From NCBI RefSeq assembly GCF_046546515.1, contig NZ_JBKHKJ010000002.1, forward strand, positions 124,001 through 188,000: 64,000 nt of DNA, written 5' to 3'. Positions within the stretch are counted from its first letter, which is position 1. Each line of letters opens with the position of its first letter. The stretch is from Parasediminibacterium sp046546515. GTDB taxonomy: Bacteria > Bacteroidota > Bacteroidia > Chitinophagales > Chitinophagaceae. Below, piece after piece: positions 35,435 to 42,279 of the stretch. The notes under the pieces are model-generated. The model did no database searches. It worked only from the letters and a program-made list of their open reading frames with translations, and was not told where the DNA came from. The translations under genes were made by a program, and so were the position numbers.

Positions 35435-35495
35435 ATAGAAATTTTTTGTAATAATAATTGGAGTTTAGGTTTACAAAAATTTTTCGTAGTTAATG

Positions 35496-35849
35496 CTAAA
35501 AAGCATTCACCATGCCCATCGACTCCACAGCCATTTTAGCATTGTAGTCAAATGCTATTTGCTTGTAGTTTATCAAATCCACTATGGTGCCAATAAGGCA
35601 CAAGCCGCCCGTAAACAAGTACAAAACGCCCATGCCTATTTGCCCTACCATAAAGCGTTGAATGCCCCCGGCAGCTACAAAACCAAGCACGCAACCTATT
35701 AAAATCACCTCCGATTTCTTTCTCTTGCCATTATAAACAGCTAAGAAGGTTTGTAGCTTGTCGTCAGTTAAATCTTTGGTAACAGCGTGTAAATAAGCAA
35801 GTTCCTCTGCCTCGATAGATGGGATAAGGTTAATGATTTTTGGCCTCAT
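35496..35849 (-). CDS. TM2-domain membrane protein
   Basis: The 117-residue protein has a soluble N-terminal helix region (SIEAEELAYLHAVTKDLTDDKLQTFLAVYNGKRKK) and two membrane helices (VILIGCVLGFVAAGGIQRF, IGMGVLYLFTGGLCLIGTIVDLI). The sequence GIQRFMVGQIGMGVLYLFTGGLC, with IVDL after it, matches the TM2 domain. Function is unknown. Its start overlaps the end of the next upstream gene (DUF2752) by 20 nt. Confidence 0.85.
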   Translation of the reverse strand: MRPKIINLIPSIEAEELAYLHAVTKDLTDDKLQTFLAVYNGKRKKSEVILIGCVLGFVAAGGIQRFMVGQIGMGVLYLFTGGLCLIGTIVDLINYKQIAFDYNAKMAVESMGMVNAF

Positions 35850-36132
35850 ACAATTTTTTTTGGGTAAGTAATTGAATAATCCTATACAAGATAATAATTA
35901 TTGCCAAAATTCCAAAGGGATGATGCAAAAAAGATTTTTTAAACTCCCCGTGCAGTGCATAGCGCATAGAGTGGCCAATGCCGCAACCCGGGCAATGGCT
36001 TAACCCAAGCCATTTGAAAAAACATAGGGAAGGTGCATTGGCATCTACTTTCATGAAATAAAGCACCACTAATGCCAATATAAAAAACAGCAGCTCCAAA
36101 TGACGGGAGAACCATTTAATGGCTTGTTTCAT
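35830..36132 (-). CDS. DUF2752-family membrane protein
   Basis: The 100-residue protein has a hydrophobic N-terminus (LELLFFILALVVLYFM) and the family signature CPGCGIGHSMRYALHGEFKKSFLHHPFG, then a second helix (ILAIIIILYRIIQLL). DUF2752 proteins are small inner-membrane proteins of unknown role that commonly neighbour TM2 proteins, as here: the two genes overlap by 20 nt. Confidence 0.87.
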   Translation of the reverse strand: MKQAIKWFSRHLELLFFILALVVLYFMKVDANAPSLCFFKWLGLSHCPGCGIGHSMRYALHGEFKKSFLHHPFGILAIIIILYRIIQLLTQKKLYEAKNH

Positions 36133-36155
36133 GTTATAAAAATAATACTTAATGG

Positions 36156-36734
36156 CTACTTTCCAAAAGCACCCAAGTTGGTACTGAATATTTTCACGGC
36201 GATTGCCAGTAGTATCACCCCAAAAAACTTGCGGACGGCCAGTAACCCGGCTTCGCCCAATGCACGCTCGATGGGGTCTAGCAAAAGCAGCCCTATGTAA
36301 ATGACAACAAGGTTGATTAGTATGCCCATGGTTATAATCCAGTCGTCATAGTTGGCTTTCAGGCTAATGATAGTGGTGAGCGTTCCGCTCCCTGCTATTA
36401 ACGGGAAAGCAATGGGTACCATATTACTGGCCTGGGCATTTTTTTCGGCCTTGAATATTTCGTGCCCTAGTACCATTTCCAGCCCTACCAAAAAAATAAC
36501 AATGGAACCACCAACGGCAAAAAACCTCACGTCTAGCCCAAGTATTTTAAGGAAGCCAGCCCCAAAAAATAAAAACAATACCATCAAAGCCCCCGATACC
36601 AGCGTGGCTAGCCACGCTTTGATGCCTCCTGATTTTTGCTTTATGGAAATTAAGGTGGGTATGGAGCCAACAATATCTATCACCGCAAAAAGGGTGAAGG
36701 TTACGGTAAGTATTTCGTTATAAGGACTGGTCAT
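36156..36734 (-). CDS. MarC-family integral membrane protein
   Basis: The 192-residue protein has six hydrophobic segments. They include AVIDIVGSIPTLISIKQ near the N-terminus and VPIAFPLIAGSGTLTTIISL in the middle, both typical of MarC/YchE proteins. The once-proposed multiple antibiotic resistance role of MarC is not supported, and the transported substrate is unknown. It lies 23 nt upstream of the DUF2752 gene. Upstream of it, inverted low-complexity arms TTTTGTGTTTTAGG and AAAACTTAAAACACAAAA (36741-36845) separate it from the TPR gene. Confidence 0.88.
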   Translation of the reverse strand: MTSPYNEILTVTFTLFAVIDIVGSIPTLISIKQKSGGIKAWLATLVSGALMVLFLFFGAGFLKILGLDVRFFAVGGSIVIFLVGLEMVLGHEIFKAEKNAQASNMVPIAFPLIAGSGTLTTIISLKANYDDWIITMGILINLVVIYIGLLLLDPIERALGEAGLLAVRKFFGVILLAIAVKIFSTNLGAFGK

Positions 36735-36849
36735 TGTTATTGTTTTAAGTTTTGTGTTTTAGGTTTTGTGTTTATCCAAGCATTTTATGTAGCCTTTGGA
36801 TGATATGGCTATTAATTTAAAACTTAAAACACAAAATTTAAAACAACAT

Positions 36850-38343
36850 TTAATCCCCGCATCTTTCAATGCCTGTTTTTGCCTTTTGATCCAACGAGTT
36901 TTTATATTCATGGTCTTTCATATCCAAGCATTTTTGGAAAAATGCTAGGGCTTCTTTTTTCTTTCCTTGGCGTTCATAAATCTCGCCTATTTGCAGTGCA
37001 GCTCTGGCTGCATAGTATTCACGCCTGTTTACGCCTATGCTTATGGCAGTGTTATAATATTGTATGGCTTCCTCGTTTTTGTGCATGTCGTCATAAATCC
37101 TGCCTAGCCTATATACATACTCCAATTTCTCTTCATCCGTTGCAAAGCTATTAATGCTTTTGCCGTTCAGTATTGCCAATGCTTCTGCATAATAGCCACC
37201 GTCTGACAGCATCCTCGATTTCAACAAAAGCATATTGGGCCAAATGCCGCTTTTGGCATCTTTCAAAGCCTGTTTGTCGGCATCGGTATCAGTTGCCCCT
37301 TTTTTTAGGATGTTTGCCCTAGCGTTTTCGGCGGCTCTTGTGTTGCCAGCCAAATAATAGCACCAACTTAGTTTTAGGTAAGTATCTTTTATATAAAACT
37401 TGCCTTTAAAACTTGCCAAATAACTTTCCAGGTATTTAGCTGCTTCCTGCACGTCTAGGTGGTAGAGTTTGATATAACCCATTTCATAATCCCAGATAGG
37501 CAGGTTGTAATATTCCGGCGACTTGTTCCTGTTGTTGATTATTTTTTCTGCCATCGCTAGCTGCTTGTCTGTGATGGCCAAATTGGCGGTCATGTATGCC
37601 AGCAGATAATTATTAACAAGGTCTAGTTTCTTGTTTTGTATAAATGTAAATACTTCCGGCTTTTTGTTTTCTATATTGTACAACAAATAGCAATAGATAA
37701 AAGCACTTTCGCTGCTCATTAGCTTTGCATAAGGGTCGCTGCTATTGGCAAAGCCTTTTAGCAATTTCATCCCTTCGTCTATGGACCCGCTAAGCCCCAC
37801 AAAACTTGCAAAAAAAGAATAGCCGCTTGGTATGGTGGCAATAACGCTTTGCAGCCCACCATATATCAAATCGTTTGGGGCAAACGTGGGGAATATCTTT
37901 TTGTTTTCTTTTATCAACAGGAAGGCTTTGCGCACGTCCCAACTTGCCCGCCAGGTTTCTACAAACTTAATTTCGATAAATGCTTTTTGAAGATAGGCCA
38001 TGCTGAGGCAATACCTATAAAAAGGGGAGTTTTGCTGCCCTTGCTCCAGCAGTTTTATGCGTTCTTCAATTTTTGGTTTCTTGATGGCATAGTCGGCCGC
38101 ATCCTCACTAAAAAAAAGTGAGATTAGGTCAACATAACTATCTAAATAATAGGGGATAATGTTGTCAGGGTTTTGCTGCTTGGCTTTTTCTATCAAGGCT
38201 ACGCCAGAAGCTACTTTTAGCTTAATAATTTCTTGGTAAGCCTGCTGGCAGGTGCTGTTAAACTCATATACTTTTTCGGCTTGTGCATGAGCAAACAAGC
38301 TGATAAGCAAAAAACAAAAGGTGCTGGTTATTTTGTTAATCAT
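36850..38343 (-). CDS. Tetratricopeptide-repeat protein, exported
   Basis: From the ATG at 38343 the product has 497 residues and a signal peptide (INKITSTFCFLLISLFAHAQA). An upstream ATG at 38367 lies inside a terminator stem and is less likely. Most of the protein is helical, with recognisable TPR units in the C-terminal part (AKYLESYLASF, KLSWCYYLAGNTRAAENA, YRLGRIYDDMHKNEEAIQYYNTAISIG, LQIGEIYERQGKKKEALAFFQKCLDM). It is predicted to act as a periplasmic scaffold. Its partner is unknown. Confidence 0.82.
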   Translation of the reverse strand: MINKITSTFCFLLISLFAHAQAEKVYEFNSTCQQAYQEIIKLKVASGVALIEKAKQQNPDNIIPYYLDSYVDLISLFFSEDAADYAIKKPKIEERIKLLEQGQQNSPFYRYCLSMAYLQKAFIEIKFVETWRASWDVRKAFLLIKENKKIFPTFAPNDLIYGGLQSVIATIPSGYSFFASFVGLSGSIDEGMKLLKGFANSSDPYAKLMSSESAFIYCYLLYNIENKKPEVFTFIQNKKLDLVNNYLLAYMTANLAITDKQLAMAEKIINNRNKSPEYYNLPIWDYEMGYIKLYHLDVQEAAKYLESYLASFKGKFYIKDTYLKLSWCYYLAGNTRAAENARANILKKGATDTDADKQALKDAKSGIWPNMLLLKSRMLSDGGYYAEALAILNGKSINSFATDEEKLEYVYRLGRIYDDMHKNEEAIQYYNTAISIGVNRREYYAARAALQIGEIYERQGKKKEALAFFQKCLDMKDHEYKNSLDQKAKTGIERCGD

Positions 38344-38350
38344 GCCTTGA

Positions 38351-38388
38351 AAATAAAAAAGAGCCACAAATTGCAGCTCTTTTATTAA
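38351..38388 (-). terminator. Rho-independent terminator of the zinc-ribbon gene
   Basis: Read on the minus strand, AAAAGAGC and GCTCTTTT form a stem followed by TTATTTT. It lies between the zinc-ribbon gene stop (38499) and the TPR gene start (38343), which argues for the shorter TPR start. Confidence 0.7.
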
Positions 38389-38498
38389 TTAAATTCTATG
38401 TGGTTATTCTTTTCAAAGAATTAATAATATTAAAAGCGATAGGTTTATTGGGTTTGCAAATTCTTAGCCAACTTTTCAAATACCTTAACGCTTAAAAT

Positions 38499-39254
38499 TT
38501 ATTTTACTTCTACGCTATCGTTCAAATCGGCGTCAATCAATATACGGCCACAGTTTTCGCAAACCACAATTTTCTTGTGCAGGCGTATTTCGCTTTGGCG
38601 TTGTGGGGGTATAGCATTGTAGCAACCGCCACAGGCATCCCTTTCCACAGGCACAACAGACAAACCATTGCGGTAGTTTTTGCGGATGCGGTCGTAGCTA
38701 TACAGCAGCCTGTCTTCCACGCCAGCCCTTGCAGCCTCAGATAGTTTTACCAATGCCAATTCTTCTTTTTCTGTCTCGGCAATAATTTTTTCTAGCTCGC
38801 TTTTTTTATGGCCTAGTACGCCTTCCTTGGTAGCAATCTGTTTTTTTGATGCTTCTAATGCCTTGGCTTTTTCGCCTAGTTCTTCGTTAGCGTCTTTAAT
38901 GTGCTTTTCTGCCAGTTTGTTTTCTAGCTGCATCATTTCTATTTCCTTGTTCAGGGCCTCGAACTCACGGCTGTTCTTTACGTTTTCGCTTTGCTTCTCG
39001 TATTTAGAAAGGGTGGATTCGCCTTCTTTTATCGCTTCTTTTTTGCTGTCGATAAACTCGGTTATGCCGTTTATTTCTTCTTCAATACGGGTACGGCGCG
39101 CGTGCAAACCCTGTATTTCATCTTCCAAATCGCTTACTTCAATGGGCAATTCGCCCCTCAGTACTTTTATTTGGTCTAGTTTAGTATCTACTTTCTGAAG
39201 CTTAATTAAGCCTACTAATTTTTCTTCAACTGAATAATCTTTTACTGCGGCCAT
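38499..39254 (-). CDS. Zinc-ribbon, coiled-coil protein (DUF164/CdsZ-like)
   Basis: The 251-residue protein is a long antiparallel coiled coil (about residues 10-185) ending in a C4 zinc ribbon with cysteines at 208, 211, 232 and 235 (CGGC...CENC). This is the architecture of the C4-type zinc ribbon family PF02591. Members have been implicated in flagellar or secretion chaperoning in some phyla, while in Bacteroidota the role is unclear. It is directly downstream of a Nif3-like gene on the same strand (115 bp), a pairing common in this phylum. Confidence 0.9.
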   Translation of the reverse strand: MAAVKDYSVEEKLVGLIKLQKVDTKLDQIKVLRGELPIEVSDLEDEIQGLHARRTRIEEEINGITEFIDSKKEAIKEGESTLSKYEKQSENVKNSREFEALNKEIEMMQLENKLAEKHIKDANEELGEKAKALEASKKQIATKEGVLGHKKSELEKIIAETEKEELALVKLSEAARAGVEDRLLYSYDRIRKNYRNGLSVVPVERDACGGCYNAIPPQRQSEIRLHKKIVVCENCGRILIDADLNDSVEVK

Positions 39255-39369
39255 TATATTTTATGCTTTTTTAGTCTATTATTAACCTCCTTAATACCTA
39301 ATGCGTAACTAGTTTAACCTAATTTAAAATTCAAAATTCAAAATTTAAAATTTCTACACCCACAAAGCA

Positions 39370-40476
39370 TTATAAAAAATAATGCACAGGATTGGTAACC
39401 ACACCAGATTTTAGGACGGCAAAAGTAGGAAATTTAGGTTGTAAAATGCCAATTAATAAATCTACCGTATATTGCTCGCTTTCCCAGTGCCCAATATCGG
39501 CAATTACCAGCTTGTTTTCTGCATCAAAAAACTCGTGGTATTTCACATCGGCCGTTATGTAAAAGTCTGCATCAACGGCTATTGCCTTGCCAATTAAAAA
39601 ACTGCCAGCCCCTCCGCAAATAGCCACTTTTGAAACATTTTTGCCCAATAATGGCGTGTGCCGTATGGCTTGCAGGCCAAATGCTTTTTTAATATGGGCA
39701 AGAAAATCAAGTTCCGGCATTTCTTCTGGCAGATGGCCAACCATGCCGCTGCCTACCTGCTTGTGTTCATTGGCAAGGGGTATAATATCGTAAGCCACTT
39801 CCTCATAAGGGTGCGCAGCTATTAAAACTTTAACAACTTGTTTTTGCATGTAAGCAGGAAAAATCATTTCCAGCTTTCTTTCCTGCTCCTCATGCCGCTG
39901 CCCTTTATCACCTATAAATGGGTTAGCAGCTTCGTTGGCCTTGTAAGTGCCTGTGCCTTCCGCTGAAAAACTCACTTCGCTATAATTGCCCATGATGCCA
40001 ATGCCCGCATCAAACAGCGCCTTCCTTACTTGTTCCACATGGGCTATTGGTATGTATGTAATAAGCTTGGCCAGCAGGTTTGTTTTTGGCGATAGTATTT
40101 GTGTATTCACCAATCCCAGCGCATTGGCAATGGCATTGTTCACGCCCAGCAGCACATTGTCGGCATTGGTATGGATGGCATAAATGGCAATGTCGTTTTT
40201 TATGGCCGTAATAATGGCTTGCTCCACATAGTTTTTGCCATTTATTTTTTTCAGCCCACCAAAAACAATAGGGTGGTGCGCCACCACCATGTTGCAGCCA
40301 TTGGCAACCGCTTCCAGCACCACGGCCTCGGTAGCATCCAAGGTGCACAATACGCCTGTGCAGGCCCAGCCAGCACTGCCCGTGATAAGGCCACAATTGT
40401 CGTAGCTTTCCTGGTAAGAAGGCGGGGCAAAATTTTCTAATGCTTGTATAATGGAGGCAATGGGTAGGTGCTGCAT
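39370..40476 (-). CDS. Nif3-like dinuclear metal center hexameric protein (YqfO type)
   Basis: The 368-residue protein has the two halves of the NIF3 fold: an N-terminal metal-binding part (NCGLITGS, VVAHHPIVFGGLKKI, AIYAIHTNADNV) and a C-terminal part (ICGGAGSFLIGKAIAVDADFYITADVKYHEFFDA, GHWESEQYTVDLL). A YqfO-like insertion (LEMIFPAYMQKQVVKVLIAAHPYEEVAYDI) sits between them. The His and Asp/Glu residues that coordinate two metals are present. Its substrate is not settled; GTP cyclohydrolase 1 type 2 is a common but doubtful label. It is first in a unit with the zinc-ribbon gene. Confidence 0.93.
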   Translation of the reverse strand: MQHLPIASIIQALENFAPPSYQESYDNCGLITGSAGWACTGVLCTLDATEAVVLEAVANGCNMVVAHHPIVFGGLKKINGKNYVEQAIITAIKNDIAIYAIHTNADNVLLGVNNAIANALGLVNTQILSPKTNLLAKLITYIPIAHVEQVRKALFDAGIGIMGNYSEVSFSAEGTGTYKANEAANPFIGDKGQRHEEQERKLEMIFPAYMQKQVVKVLIAAHPYEEVAYDIIPLANEHKQVGSGMVGHLPEEMPELDFLAHIKKAFGLQAIRHTPLLGKNVSKVAICGGAGSFLIGKAIAVDADFYITADVKYHEFFDAENKLVIADIGHWESEQYTVDLLIGILQPKFPTFAVLKSGVVTNPVHYFL

Positions 40477-40721
40477 GATTGATGAAAAGGTTTAGTACTG
40501 ATATGATTTTGCCAAAACGGAACTATATAAAGCGTACTAACCCAGTGCAATTTTAAGCAATTTGCCACGAAAGTACAAAGCTAAAAAGAGGCAGGGTGCG
40601 TAAAGGACACAAGGCCAGTTTTTTTGAGTATGTTGCAGTCTTAATAAATTGAAAATGCCAAGCACCATCCCGGGTAAACATTTCAACAATCCCCTAATTT
40701 CATAAATCCAAGTACAGGCAG

Positions 40722-41507
40722 ATGGAAAAAAAATTTGAAATAGTAACGGATGTACTGCTTCAAGCATATAGCGAAGCAGTAGGTGCAGAATTGTTGAATA
40801 GATACAAACAATTGGAAGATAGCGAGCTAAGCATAGATACGTTCAGTTTTTACACTTCGGTATCGGCTGTATTTTCATCAAAAATAGAAGGCGAGCCGAT
40901 AGAATTAGACAGCTATGTAAAGCATAAAAGATTTGGAATAGAATTTTTGCCAGACTACACTAGAAAAATAGATGACTTATACGATGCGTATCAATTTGCA
41001 AAAGCAAATCCTTGTAATAAAAAGAATATAGAAAAGGTACACAAAATTTTAACCCTTCATATTTTACCCAAAACTAAACAAGGAAAAGTACGAACAAGTA
41101 ATATGTATGTAACTACCAGCGATGGAAGGATTGAATATGTGGCAGCACCGCCCGTTATCGTTGTTAAGGAAATGGACAAATTTTATACTGATTTAGCATA
41201 CCTCCTTTCGGCCAAGCTAAGTGTTGCAGCCGTTTTTTACTATGCAGCCTTATTGCATTTGGTGTTTGTAAAAATCCATCCGTTTGATGATGGAAATGGA
41301 AGGGCATCGCGATTGATAGAAAAATGGTTTTTAGCAGAAAAATTGGGCGAAAAAGCTTGGCTTATCCAATCTGAAAAAAACTATTATGCAAACCACCAAA
41401 CTTATTACAGGAATATACGCTTGTTGGGCTTGGAGTATGAAAATTTAGATTATGAAAAAGCAATACCTTTTTTGCTAATGCTTCCACAATCATTAATTTT
41501 TGAATAA
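40722..41507 (+). CDS. Fic-domain protein (AMP transferase), with inhibitory motif
   Basis: The 261-residue protein carries the complete Fic motif HPFDDGNGRASR at 186-197. His186 is the catalytic base and the following Asp/Asn/Arg residues position ATP. An N-terminal inhibitory motif fits (S/T)xxxE(G/N): Ser52-x3-Glu56-Gly57 (FSSKIEGEPI). This makes it a class II, self-restrained Fic. A flap-type segment KVRTSNMYVTTSDGRIEYVAAPP precedes the motif. There is no separate antitoxin next to it. It ends 362 bp before the Ubl/DUF4132/E1 operon on the same strand; I see no coupling beyond position. Confidence 0.9.
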   Translation: MEKKFEIVTDVLLQAYSEAVGAELLNRYKQLEDSELSIDTFSFYTSVSAVFSSKIEGEPIELDSYVKHKRFGIEFLPDYTRKIDDLYDAYQFAKANPCNKKNIEKVHKILTLHILPKTKQGKVRTSNMYVTTSDGRIEYVAAPPVIVVKEMDKFYTDLAYLLSAKLSVAAVFYYAALLHLVFVKIHPFDDGNGRASRLIEKWFLAEKLGEKAWLIQSEKNYYANHQTYYRNIRLLGLEYENLDYEKAIPFLLMLPQSLIFE

Positions 41508-41833
41508 CGATTTATCCTATTGGTCTGTGAGGCATCGCATACTGAAAAAAAAGGGCGAATACGGTAGATGCGGCAGCGAACATTAATTGTTGGGGCTTGT
41601 GGGGTAGCGGGGAAGGCCAAGATATTGTAAATAGTACATTGGATATATTATAATTAAAGTCATATCGTTTATCCTAAACTATGTTTCTCTTTGCAAACAA
41701 AAAACCACTTTGTAAAATCAGTTATTATGTGCCATTCCCCATTATTTAAATAGCTTATGTTTTTAAGTTTCTTAGCAATATTTTTACTCTTTATTTACAA
41801 CTTTGCCAAATTAGATTTTTTACTAAACGCACT
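41508..41833 (+). other. Intergenic region upstream of the Ubl-DUF4132-E1 operon
   Basis: This stretch holds no open frame of note and no dispersed-repeat family. It is A/T-rich and ends in the promoter of the following operon. Confidence 0.45.
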
Positions 41834-41864
41834 TTTGCATATTCGCATTTAATAATTATCTTTA
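41834..41864 (+). promoter_or_regulatory. Bacteroidota-type promoter of the Ubl-DUF4132-E1 operon
   Basis: TTTG (41834-41837) and TATCTTTA (41857-41864, against TAnnTTTG) are separated by exactly 19 nt, the spacing of the TTTG/TAnnTTTG promoter of this phylum. The first ATG (41869) lies only 4 nt beyond the -7 element, so transcription should start on or next to the start codon and the mRNA would be nearly leaderless. Confidence 0.55.
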
Positions 41865-41868
41865 TCCT

Positions 41869-42267
41869 ATGACAGGTATAACACTAACTATAAAAGATGA
41901 AACTGTAGGAGGCAACATCATAAATAAAATAGATGTTTCTTTTGCAAGTGAATTAACTACAATTAAAGATATTATAGCGGCAAGAGTAAAAGCAGAAGTT
42001 GATTTGTACAATCAGCAATTACCTCTTTATTTCAAAGGTCTTGTTCAACCTAGTGATGCAGAAACAACCCTGAATGGGTATAAACTAAAGGATAAACGCA
42101 AAGTAGATACTGAAAAACAATGCTATATTGCTTTTGAAGCATTCTATAAAAATGCTTATTTTATACTTGTTGATAATATTCAGGCTGAAGCATTAGATCA
42201 AATGGTGGTAATTAACCCACAAACCAACATCAGTTTTATTAAACTAACTCCTTTGGTAGGAGGATAA
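41869..42267 (+). CDS. Candidate ubiquitin-like protein with C-terminal Gly-Gly
   Basis: The 132-residue protein ends exactly in PLVGG, with the two Gly codons at 42259-42264 before the stop. A beta-hairpin (GITLTIKDE at 3-11; INKIDVSFAS at 18-27) followed by a long helix (TTIKDIIAARVKAEVDLYNQ at 30-49) resembles the start of a beta-grasp fold. The final strand (ISFIKLTPLVGG) leads into the di-glycine tail as in ubiquitin, ThiS and MoaD. It is larger than most such carriers. I do not recognise the family by sequence. The gene is first in an operon with an E1-like enzyme, which is the main support. It could instead be a sulfur carrier or simply an operon partner that ends in GG by chance. Confidence 0.6.
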   Translation: MTGITLTIKDETVGGNIINKIDVSFASELTTIKDIIAARVKAEVDLYNQQLPLYFKGLVQPSDAETTLNGYKLKDKRKVDTEKQCYIAFEAFYKNAYFILVDNIQAEALDQMVVINPQTNISFIKLTPLVGG

Positions 42268-42279
42268 CCTTTTTATTTT

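Noticed and set aside
38344..38367. The upstream ATG at 38367 as the start of the TPR gene
   Set aside because: It lies inside the terminator stem of the preceding gene, and the signal peptide begins at the ATG at 38343.
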